From Massilia sp. (lineage in GTDB: Bacteria > Pseudomonadota > Gammaproteobacteria > Burkholderiales > Burkholderiaceae_D): a DNA stretch of 5,631 nt. The notes under the pieces are model-generated. The model was not told the DNA's origin, ran no database searches, and worked only from the letters and a program-made list of their open reading frames with translations. The stretch spans positions 1 through 5,631 of the forward strand of contig JAQGNM010000536.1 in the NCBI GenBank assembly GCA_028291845.1, given 5' to 3'. The position numbers and the translations under genes were made by a program. This document shows, one piece after another, positions 1 through 5,631 of this stretch (the first letter of the stretch is position 1; every line of letters begins with the position of its first letter).

Positions 1-1
1 T

Positions 2-706
2 GGCGACTGTTTCAAGTTCACCCAGCGCCTGGCCGAGCTGGCCAAGGGGCTCGGCGTCATTTTCAAACAGGGCGTCACCATCGAGCGCTTGACGACGGTG
101 GGAGACAAGGTCACCGGCGTGCTCACCTCCGAGGGCGAACTGAGCGCCGATTCGTTCGTGCTGGCATTGGGCAGTTATTCACCGTTGCTGGCGCGCCAGC
201 TGGGCATCAAGATCCCGGTGTATCCGGTCAAGGGCTATTCGATCACCATGCCCGTGGTCGATGCCGCAGGCGCACCCGAATCGACGGTGATGGACGAGAC
301 CTTCAAGGTGGCGATCACCCGCCTGGGCGACCGCATCCGGGTGGGCGGCACGGCCGAAATCGCCGGCTACGATTTGAGCTTGCACCAGGCCCGGCGCGAC
401 ACGCTGGAGCACTCGGTGACGGTTTTGTTCCCGCGCGGCGGCGACACCAGTAAAGGCTTGTTCTGGTGCGGCCTGCGGCCGATGACGCCTGACGGCACGC
501 CGGTGATCGGGCCGACGCCGTACCGGAATCTGTTCTTGAATACCGGGCACGGCACCCTGGGCTGGACCATGTCGTGCGGTTCGGGACGGGTGCTGGCCGA
601 TCTGGTCAGCGGGCGCCAGCCGGAGATCGGGCTGGAGGGGCTGTTCATGGACCGCTATGCGAATGGGAACCGGCCGATTATTGTGCCGGTGGGCGTAACC
701 GCTTAG
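2..706 (+). CDS. dadA: D-amino-acid dehydrogenase, small subunit (C-terminal part, 5' end outside window)
   Basis: DadA is an FAD enzyme of the DAO family. It oxidises D-amino acids, chiefly D-alanine, to 2-oxo acids plus ammonia and passes electrons to the membrane respiratory chain. The frame is open from base 2, so about 234 residues are visible of a protein usually near 420-440. The first visible residues, GDCFKFTQRLAELAKGLGV, match the DadA segment that in E. coli reads GDCQLFTQ. The C-terminal signature is intact: GLRPMTPDGTPVIG, then NLFLNTGHGTLGWTMSCGSG, the conserved FAD/substrate-contacting end of the family, followed by LADLVSG. The TTG at 89 is an internal leucine codon, not a start. 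The stop is TAG at 704-706. The gene converges on yacG, with only an inverted-repeat element between them. Another DAO-family oxidase is possible but unlikely given these motifs. Confidence 0.93.
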   Translation, partial: GDCFKFTQRLAELAKGLGVIFKQGVTIERLTTVGDKVTGVLTSEGELSADSFVLALGSYSPLLARQLGIKIPVYPVKGYSITMPVVDAAGAPESTVMDETFKVAITRLGDRIRVGGTAEIAGYDLSLHQARRDTLEHSVTVLFPRGGDTSKGLFWCGLRPMTPDGTPVIGPTPYRNLFLNTGHGTLGWTMSCGSGRVLADLVSGRQPEIGLEGLFMDRYANGNRPIIVPVGVTA

Positions 707-716
707 TTGGCGGGGG

Positions 717-840
717 CAGCAGGGGGACTGGCACCGCATGGTGCCTGTCCCACTCTTGGCTCAGTAGCAAATCAAACATGGGACAGGCAGCGTCGCGCTA
801 CGCGCTTGTGCCTTTCGCGGCCCGGCCAGTCCCCCTGCTG
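717..840. repeat. REP/BIME-like element of nested inverted repeats; possible bidirectional terminator
   Basis: Four copies of a motif GGGAC(A/T)GGC alternate in orientation: + at 724-732, - at 743-751, + at 780-788, - at 825-833. The outermost copies lie in perfect 16-bp arms (717-732 CAGCAGGGGGACTGGC and 825-840). The inner copies lie in perfect 11-bp arms (742-752 TGCCTGTCCCA and 779-789). Neighbouring copies can also pair locally: 724-735 with 740-751 (12-bp stem, one T-T mismatch, loop GCAT), and 780-788 with 825-833 (one A-A mismatch), whose loop contains CGCG-CTA-CGCG at 794-804. Two head-to-head REP units in a convergent intergenic gap is the typical form of a BIME. The element fills nearly all the space between the dadA stop and the yacG stop, so it could block read-through from both sides. 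No T-tract follows, so a classical intrinsic terminator is not shown. Confidence 0.75.
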
Positions 841-841
841 A

Positions 842-1030
842 TCAGGTCCCCGACTCATCCAACGGGTCTTCCAGCGGATCCATCGGCGCTGCCGCCGGAA
901 TCGTATACTTCTCTTCCGCCCACGCTCCCAGATCGATTTGCTTGCAGCGTTCGGAACAGAACGGGCGGTATTTGTTGGCCTCGGTCCATTCGACTTTGGC
1001 GCCGCAGGTAGGGCAGGATACGACAGTCAT
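842..1030 (-). CDS. yacG: DNA gyrase inhibitor YacG, zinc-finger protein
   Basis: YacG is a small cytosolic zinc protein that in E. coli binds GyrB and inhibits DNA gyrase. This 62-residue copy is close to the usual length of about 65. It shows the four zinc ligands in family spacing: CPTCG (C6, C9), then FCSERC (C25, C29), followed by the conserved IDLGAW segment (32-37) and a proline-rich acidic tail. The start is ATG at 1030-1028. The upstream TGGTAAG is only a weak Shine-Dalgarno, and translation may depend on read-through from zapD, whose stop lies 17 bases upstream. It is the last gene of the pilD-coaE-zapD-yacG cluster, a linkage conserved in many beta- and gammaproteobacteria. Its stop is one base from the right arm of the inverted-repeat element. 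Confidence 0.95.
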   Translation of the reverse strand: MTVVSCPTCGAKVEWTEANKYRPFCSERCKQIDLGAWAEEKYTIPAAAPMDPLEDPLDESGT

Positions 1031-1047
1031 GATTTACACTTACCACT

Positions 1048-1803
1048 TCAAAAATTGCACAGCGTGAGTTCGAACGGTACGTCGTCTTCCAGCGGCTTCG
1101 GTTTCAGGTCGCCGCCCTGGGTGGTGAAACGAACCCACAGCATGTATTTATTGGCCGAGATTTCAGGAATCGCCCCGGTTCTTTCGTCCAGGGTCACGCG
1201 CAGCATCTGGTACACCTTACCTTGCAGCATTTGCTGATAGCTGCCGGCGATGGCGATCATTTTAACGGGCCCGCCCGAATCGCGCAGAAGGCGCAGCACC
1301 AGTGCGAGGGCGTCGAACAGCGGCGCCAGCGGGGCGAACCAGGCGATGATGTCGTCGTAGCGCTGCTGGGCCGGACGCTTTTGCCAGGCGTAATATGAGG
1401 GCAGGTCGAATTCGCAGGCGCCGCCGGGGATGATGGTGCGGCCGCGGACGCTCATCAGCCACTCGTGGTCGCGCACGTTCTGCCCGGTCTTGCCTTGCGA
1501 CGCCACCAGGTTGGCGCTGACCGCTTCCAGCTCGTTCAACACGGCGTCGAGCATCTCGGCGGCCACGTTGGGGTTGGAGCGGTAGCTGAGCAGGCTTTGC
1601 TTTTGCCGCTCGAGTTCCTGCAGCAAGTCCGATTTCAGGTCGGCCCGGCCCGCCACTTCCAGCATGTCGAAAATCGTCGACAGGGCCACGTGATGCTGCA
1701 TCGCGTGTTCCTGATGAACGAAGAACTTGAACTTCTCGTACAAATCTTCCAGCCGCAATAAGGTCCGTATGCGCTCGTTGAAAGGGTATTCGTAGACGAT
1801 CAA
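1048..1803 (-). CDS. zapD: Cell division protein ZapD
   Basis: ZapD (formerly YacF) is a cytosolic Z-ring factor that binds the FtsZ C-terminal tail and bundles FtsZ filaments. At 251 residues it matches the family (E. coli 247). Family landmarks run in order: the N-terminal YEYPFNERIRTLLRLEDLY segment, an alpha-helical region to about residue 115, the central IPGGACEFDLPSYYAW block, and the C-terminal PEISANKYMLWVRF and FELTLCNF strands, equivalent to E. coli FELACC. The start is TTG at 1803-1801. No ATG or GTG in this frame gives the family N-terminus, and AAAAGGGA lies 7 bases upstream in the minus-strand reading. The ATG overlapping that ribosome-binding site is out of frame. It lies 88 bases after coaE and 17 before yacG. 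Confidence 0.94.
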   Translation of the reverse strand: MIVYEYPFNERIRTLLRLEDLYEKFKFFVHQEHAMQHHVALSTIFDMLEVAGRADLKSDLLQELERQKQSLLSYRSNPNVAAEMLDAVLNELEAVSANLVASQGKTGQNVRDHEWLMSVRGRTIIPGGACEFDLPSYYAWQKRPAQQRYDDIIAWFAPLAPLFDALALVLRLLRDSGGPVKMIAIAGSYQQMLQGKVYQMLRVTLDERTGAIPEISANKYMLWVRFTTQGGDLKPKPLEDDVPFELTLCNF

Positions 1804-1818
1804 AATGACATCCCTTTT
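1804..1818 (-). promoter_or_regulatory. Ribosome binding site that fixes the TTG start of zapD
   Basis: Read on the minus strand the sequence is AAAAGGGATGTCATT followed by TTG. The AAGGGA core sits 7 bases from the TTG, which is good spacing. The ATG inside this stretch is in another frame and the TTG immediately precedes IVYEYPFNE, the conserved ZapD beginning. Confidence 0.65.
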
Positions 1819-1891
1819 CTGGTTGACGGAGAAGATTTGCCATGATTCTGAACCAAGCGCCCCGAAATTACAAACGCTGCATGGTTGTCGG

Positions 1892-2502
1892 TCACATTGT
1901 CGCCGATATTGTTAAATATAGCGCGTGCAATGTTTCAACCTGGGGGAGCAGGGCATGCATGCCGTCGTCGTTGTCGATGACGTCGTCAGCGGCCGCCAGC
2001 CGCTCGGCGCGGCTGACCTGGTTGGCCATGATGGCGCGAACTTGCGCTTCGGTCAGGCCATTTCTTGCCATCACCCGCGCCACCTGGGTGGTCTCCAGGC
2101 AGTCGACGGCGAGAATACGCCCCACCCGGTTTCTCCAGGCGCCCGATTCGATCAGCAGCGGCACCACGAATATCACGTACAGGCCGCTGGCCGCCAGCGC
2201 CTGCCGCTCCGCTTCGGCGCGTATCATCGGGTGCAGGATCGCTTCCAGGCGCTGCTTGGCGGCAGGATCCGTAAATACCAGGGCGCGCATGGCGGCGCGG
2301 TCGAGCGAACCATCGGCGGCGATGAAGCCGGCGCCGAAGGTTTGCGCAATGGCGGCCATGGCGGGGCCGTGCGGCGCCGTCATGGCGTGGGCGATCAGAT
2401 CGGTGTCGACCAGGGTGGCGCCGCGTTCGGCGAACAGATTGGCGACGGTGGTCTTGCCGCAGCCGATACCGCCGGTCAGGCCGATGTGCAGTTTGGGAGG
2501 GA

Positions 2503-2506
<4 letters not shown>
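1892..2506 (-). CDS. coaE: Dephospho-CoA kinase
   Basis: CoaE phosphorylates the 3'-hydroxyl of the ribose of dephospho-CoA with ATP, the last step of coenzyme A synthesis, in the cytosol. With the start chosen here it is 204 residues (E. coli 206). Motifs: P-loop GGIGCGKT (residues 12-19), VDTD (33-36) with the conserved acidic residues, LEAILHPMI (87-95), VPLLIE (115-120), and the lid-like RVMARNGLTEAQVRAIMANQ segment. The frame is open further upstream to a GTG at 2548, but that would add 14 residues before the P-loop strand and a 46-base overlap with pilD. The GTG at 2506-2504 instead gives a four-base GTGA overlap with the pilD TGA, typical of translational coupling. Stop TGA at 1894-1892. 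Confidence 0.94.
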
Positions 2507-3372
<866 letters not shown>

Positions 3373-3480
3373 GACGATCCGCGGGCAGTGGTGAGGCGAT
3401 GCGATGTTGCATCTCAGGAATATCGCCAATCATAGACGGCTGGCGCGGCTTGCGCAATCACCGCCTGCCGCCCCCGCGGT
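3373..3480. other. Short intergenic region between the membrane-protein gene and pilD
   Basis: These 108 bases separate the stop of the unknown membrane protein from the pilD start. The only structure I see is weak: a 5-bp GATGC/GCATC hairpin near 3398-3413 and a 6-bp GGCGAT/ATCGCC pairing around it. No T-rich terminator and no convincing promoter are visible, so read-through from the upstream gene into pilD is possible. Confidence 0.4.
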
Positions 3481-3984
3481 TTACTTTAACTTGGCATCTT
3501 CCTGCTTGGCGTCTTCCATCGCTTCCGGTTCGAGCTCTTCAGCCGAGCGGTTCAGGTGCACGAACACCCCCCACGCCGCCAGCAAAAAGGCCACCGCCAC
3601 CAGGATGCTGGCTGCATAGGGCAGCTGGGTCGGATCCTCGTGCAGCGCCTTGAAAGTGGCGACCAGGCCCTCGAGCGCCAGCGCCACCACCACCACCACG
3701 AAAAAGCGCGACAGAAAGCGCCGCACGCGGGTCGGCGCGCTGATGTCGCTGTCGCGCACCACTTCTTCCTCGATGATGGTCTCGGCGATTTGCAGCGCCA
3801 CCACGCCGGCCGCCAGCAAGCCCATCGCCTCGATGATGGCCAGCGCCGTGTTGCCGTCCATGCCGGCGTTAAAAGCATCCCAGCCCATGCGCGCCGAAAT
3901 GACGATCAGCATCAGGGAGGCGAGAGCGAACAGCAAGGCCATCAGACTATGGACGGCGCTAAAGATAACAGTAAATATTTTCAT
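3481..3984 (-). CDS. Conserved-looking four-helix inner-membrane protein, function unknown
   Basis: I do not recognise the family with confidence. The 167 residues read as four hydrophobic segments at about 3-31, 46-71, 94-114 and 124-144, with a short N-terminus and a charged C-terminal tail (residues 146-167, rich in Glu and Lys). Glutamates E52, E68 and E105 lie inside or at the edge of helices, and ETIIEEE (68-74) ends helix 2. The loop ISAPTRVRRFLSRF (81-94) is basic and should face the cytoplasm. The start is ATG at 3984-3982. No Shine-Dalgarno precedes it, only AT-rich sequence. A real gene is supported by the ordered hydrophobic pattern, GC-rich third positions and a clean stop. It lies 108 bases upstream of pilD on the same strand and may be co-transcribed with it. 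A role in pilus or secretion biogenesis would be speculation. Confidence 0.8.
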   Translation of the reverse strand: MKIFTVIFSAVHSLMALLFALASLMLIVISARMGWDAFNAGMDGNTALAIIEAMGLLAAGVVALQIAETIIEEEVVRDSDISAPTRVRRFLSRFFVVVVVALALEGLVATFKALHEDPTQLPYAASILVAVAFLLAAWGVFVHLNRSAEELEPEAMEDAKQEDAKLK

Positions 3985-4016
3985 ATTTACATGTTGCCAT
4001 AAATTCAGATTGGATA

Positions 4017-4042
4017 GCTTGCAAGCGTGTGCGCGTGTGCGC
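4017..4042. repeat. 10-bp palindrome abutting an 8-bp tandem repeat with alternating purine-pyrimidine sequence
   Basis: GCTTGCAAGC at 4017-4026 is a perfect palindrome. It runs straight into GTGTGCGC repeated twice (4027-4034 and 4035-4042). From 4025 to 4042 purines and pyrimidines alternate without a break (GT and GC steps), a sequence type able to adopt left-handed Z-DNA under negative supercoiling. The palindrome overlaps the candidate -35 of the leftward gene, so it could be an operator. That function is inference. Confidence 0.5.
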
Positions 4043-4121
4043 CGCTCAGCCGCCGCCGGACTGCCCGGTTCGCGCGCAAGCGAGGCAACATCGCCTCATG
4101 CATACTCGGCCAAAAACCTGC

Positions 4122-4151
4122 TTGATCCACTCGTGAAGGCGTCTACACTTA
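4122..4151 (+). promoter_or_regulatory. Promoter of the SRPBCC/dehydrogenase operon, sigma-S-like -10
   Basis: A -35-like TTGATC (4122-4127) is followed after 16 bases by TACACT (4144-4149). The extended -10, TCTACACTTA (4142-4151), fits the established sigma-S preference KCTAYACTTAA at all ten positions covered, with a C at -13. Sigma-70 could also use it, since four of six bases match in each box. Predicted start near 4156-4158, giving a leader of about 140 bases before the ATG at 4298. Confidence 0.5.
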
Positions 4152-4252
4152 GAAATACAAGCTGCGGGGCGTTACTGCGATGCCGTCCACGGCGCAGTTC
4201 GGCGAACCCGGAATGGCACAAGCGTCACGAACATTTCTCAGCGCACCTGTCG

Positions 4253-4268
4253 CACGGACCAGTCCGTG
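4253..4268 (+). other. Compact hairpin in the leader of the SRPBCC operon
   Basis: CACGGA and TCCGTG pair around CCAG (or seven pairs with a two-base loop). It ends 14 bases before the Shine-Dalgarno at 4283. It has no T-tract and is not a terminator. It may stabilise the leader or simply be chance. Confidence 0.35.
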
Positions 4269-4297
4269 TAGCGGCAGTCACCAAGGGAGGGTTGATC

Positions 4298-5029
4298 ATG
4301 GCAAATGACATCAGTGCTGCGAAACGGGGCACATCATCGCGGCGCGGTGCTCCTCCGGGCGCCTCTGGGCCGATGCAAGAGCTTGACTGGATTCCCATCG
4401 CGCTGGGCGCCGCCGCCGTCGTGGCCAGGCTCGGAGGCCGCAAGAGGGGCGCGGCGGCGCTCGCGCTCAGCGCTGTCGCCGGCGCCGCCGCGGTGGGCGC
4501 GGTGCGCGGCGTGCAGGGCAATGCGGGCAGCAAGCGGCAAGGCGGCAAGCCGGAGGTGGAGCGCTCGATCACGATCGGCAAGACTGCCGACGAGCTTCGC
4601 CGACACTGGCTCGATCCGAGGACGCTGCCGCAAATCATGGCGGACTTCGCGACCGTGCGTGCGACTGGCGACGGCCGCATGCACTGGAAGGTCGAGGGAC
4701 CGCTCGGCCACGCCTACGAATGGGACTCCGAGACCATCGACCGGCCCGACGAGGGCGTCGGCTGGCGCTCGCTTGCCGACGGCGCCATCTCGAACGAGGG
4801 ATGGGTCCGCTTTCACGCCGCCCCGGCCGACCGCGGCACCGTGGTCACCTTGCACGTTCGCTTCGACCCGCCCGGTGGCGCGCTCGGCGAGGGGCTTCTC
4901 AAATTCCTCGGCACCACACCGTTGGACCTGGTCGTTGACGCGGCGCTGCGGCGCTTCAAGAACCTCGTCGAAACCGGTGAGATCCCGACCACTGTGCGCC
5001 AGCCCGCTGCGCGCGCCGACACACGCTAA
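4298..5029 (+). CDS. Membrane-anchored SRPBCC (START/Bet v1-like, cyclase/dehydrase type) protein
   Basis: The 243-residue protein has three parts. Residues 1-28 are polar and basic. Residues 29-73 hold two Ala/Gly-rich hydrophobic stretches (about 30-43 and 51-69) split by GGRKRG, which look like a short membrane hairpin or anchor. Residues 86 to about 230 read as an SRPBCC helix-grip domain: an opening VERSITIGKTADELRRHW strand and helix, LPQIMADFATV, MHWKVEGPLGHAYEWDSETI, WRSLADGAISNEGWVRF, TVVTLHVRFDPPGG, and a long C-terminal helix LVVDAALRRFKNLVETGEIP. Such domains bind hydrophobic ligands, but the ligand here is unknown. ATG at 4298 is chosen because AAGGGAGGG lies 6 bases upstream. 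The frame stays open upstream only as low-complexity read-through. The dehydrogenase gene starts 27 bases downstream, indicating an operon, probably driven by the promoter at 4122-4151. Confidence 0.85.
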   Translation: MANDISAAKRGTSSRRGAPPGASGPMQELDWIPIALGAAAVVARLGGRKRGAAALALSAVAGAAAVGAVRGVQGNAGSKRQGGKPEVERSITIGKTADELRRHWLDPRTLPQIMADFATVRATGDGRMHWKVEGPLGHAYEWDSETIDRPDEGVGWRSLADGAISNEGWVRFHAAPADRGTVVTLHVRFDPPGGALGEGLLKFLGTTPLDLVVDAALRRFKNLVETGEIPTTVRQPAARADTR

Positions 5030-5056
5030 GAACACACACGCAAAGGAGAGCAGGCC

Positions 5057-5631
5057 ATGCGAGCACTTTACTGGAACGGCGTGAACGACCTGCGTGTCGG
5101 CACGGTAAAAGACCCCGAGATCGTCAACCCCCACGACGCCATCTTGCGCGTGAGCCTGTCGACCACCTGCGGCTCGGACCTGCACTTCATCGACGGCTAC
5201 ATCCCGACCATGAAGGCTGGCGACGTGATCGGCCACGAGTTCATGGGCGTGATCGAAGAGGTCGGCCCCGAAGTCAAACGCGTTGCGAAGGGCGACCGCG
5301 TCGTGGTGCCCTCATTCATCGTGTGCGGCCAGTGCTGGTATTGTCAGCACCACCTTTACTCCTTGTGCGACAACACGCATCCCAAGCCCGAGCTGCAGGA
5401 GCCGCTGCTCGGCGGATATCCGACGGCCGGCATCTACGGCTACACCCACGCCTTCGGCGGCTATGCGGGCGCGCATGCGAACTACGTGCGTGTACCGTTT
5501 GCCGACAACGACTGCTTCAAGGTCCCTGACGGGGTGGCGGACGAGACTGCGCTGTTTCTCTCGGATGCCGCGCCGACCGGCTATATGGGCGCCGATTTCT
5601 GCAACATCCAGCCGGGTGACACGGTCGCGGT
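5057..5631 (+). CDS. Zinc-dependent medium-chain alcohol dehydrogenase, formaldehyde dehydrogenase-like (N-terminal part, 3' end outside window)
   Basis: The visible 191 codons are the catalytic GroES-like domain of a medium-chain dehydrogenase/reductase (Tdh/AdhP/formaldehyde-dehydrogenase group), an NAD(P)-dependent cytosolic enzyme. The catalytic-zinc motif is TTCGSDLH (C38, H43) and GHEFMG (H60, E61). The structural-zinc loop is present with C90, C93, C96 and C104. After an insertion-like stretch PELQEPLLGGYPTAGIYGY comes GGYAGAHANYVRVP, then the conserved FLSDAAPTGYMGADFCNIQPGDTVAV that leads into the NAD-binding Rossmann fold beyond the edge. ATG at 5057 follows AAAGGAGAG (5042-5050) by 6 bases. 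The substrate cannot be read from the sequence. Formaldehyde or another short aldehyde/alcohol is a family-based guess, as automated names in this subfamily often say glutathione-dependent formaldehyde dehydrogenase. It is the second gene of the SRPBCC operon. Confidence 0.92.
   Translation, partial: MRALYWNGVNDLRVGTVKDPEIVNPHDAILRVSLSTTCGSDLHFIDGYIPTMKAGDVIGHEFMGVIEEVGPEVKRVAKGDRVVVPSFIVCGQCWYCQHHLYSLCDNTHPKPELQEPLLGGYPTAGIYGYTHAFGGYAGAHANYVRVPFADNDCFKVPDGVADETALFLSDAAPTGYMGADFCNIQPGDTVA

Larger units (their letters stand above)
3985..4297. other. Divergent intergenic/regulatory region between the membrane-protein gene and the SRPBCC operon
   Basis: This 313-base gap holds the control region for both directions. 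From left to right: an AT-rich stretch (3960-4015), a perfect 10-bp palindrome GCTTGCAAGC (4017-4026), an alternating purine-pyrimidine tract (4025-4042), a sigma-S-like promoter pointing right (4122-4151), a leader of about 140 bases with a compact hairpin (4253-4268), and a strong Shine-Dalgarno (AAGGGAGGG, 4283-4291). For the leftward gene a weak candidate promoter is TTGCAA (4024-4019), 17 bases, TATGGC (4001-3996). It would put the transcript start only a few bases from the ATG. I see no convincing protein gene here. Confidence 0.6.

Noticed and set aside
179..739. Long minus-strand open frame opposite dadA
   Set aside because: It is the antisense shadow of a strongly supported DadA frame in GC-rich DNA, and its Arg/His/Pro-rich product has no recognisable domain.
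3394..3427. Nested short inverted repeats as a terminator after the membrane-protein gene
   Set aside because: The stems are only 5-6 bp, with large loops and no T-tract.
3768..3839. 12-bp direct repeat CCTCGATGATGG (3768-3779 and 3828-3839)
   Set aside because: Both copies are coding and simply encode the similar IIE residues in and after helix 2. No duplication of the surrounding sequence is visible.
3650..4297. Upstream extension of the SRPBCC frame to a start at 3650
   Set aside because: It would run antisense through the membrane-protein gene and the promoter region. The composition is low-complexity, and the strong Shine-Dalgarno fixes the start at 4298.
4334..5236. 300-codon minus-strand frame opposite the SRPBCC gene and the start of the dehydrogenase
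   Set aside because: It covers two well-supported plus-strand genes and their intergenic ribosome-binding site. No family motif is visible.

Overview
The window is a high-GC proteobacterial chromosome segment. The gene order coaE-zapD-yacG next to a type IV pilus prepilin peptidase, and the protein sequences themselves, suggest a betaproteobacterium of the Burkholderiales, most likely Oxalobacteraceae (Massilia, Duganella or Janthinobacterium-like). That assignment is inference from gene content, not from a database search.

Layout: (1) 2-706 (+) is the C-terminal part of dadA, D-amino-acid dehydrogenase, cut by the left edge. (2) 707-841 is a gap between convergent genes. It is almost filled by a REP/BIME-like element with a perfect 16-bp outer inverted repeat and a perfect 11-bp inner one. 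(3) 842-3372 (-) is a compact core cluster transcribed right to left: pilD (prepilin peptidase), coaE (last step of CoA synthesis), zapD (FtsZ-bundling division factor) and yacG (zinc-finger gyrase inhibitor). coaE overlaps pilD by a GTGA junction, and zapD starts at a TTG behind a clear Shine-Dalgarno. (4) 3481-3984 (-) is an unrecognised four-helix membrane protein upstream of pilD, where pilC sits in the classical pilBCD arrangement. (5) 3985-4297 is a divergent intergenic region with a palindrome, an alternating purine-pyrimidine tract, a sigma-S-like promoter pointing right and a small hairpin. (6) 4298 to the right edge (+) is a two-gene operon: a membrane-anchored SRPBCC (START/Bet v1-like) protein and the first 191 codons of a zinc-dependent medium-chain alcohol/formaldehyde dehydrogenase.

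The left two thirds are housekeeping functions (cofactor synthesis, division, gyrase control, pilus/secretion processing). The right third looks accessory and is probably a stress- or stationary-phase-induced module. I see no RNA gene, CRISPR array, insertion sequence or prophage gene. The least ordinary items are the BIME-like element at 717-840, the sigma-S-like SRPBCC/dehydrogenase operon, and the unknown membrane protein upstream of pilD.
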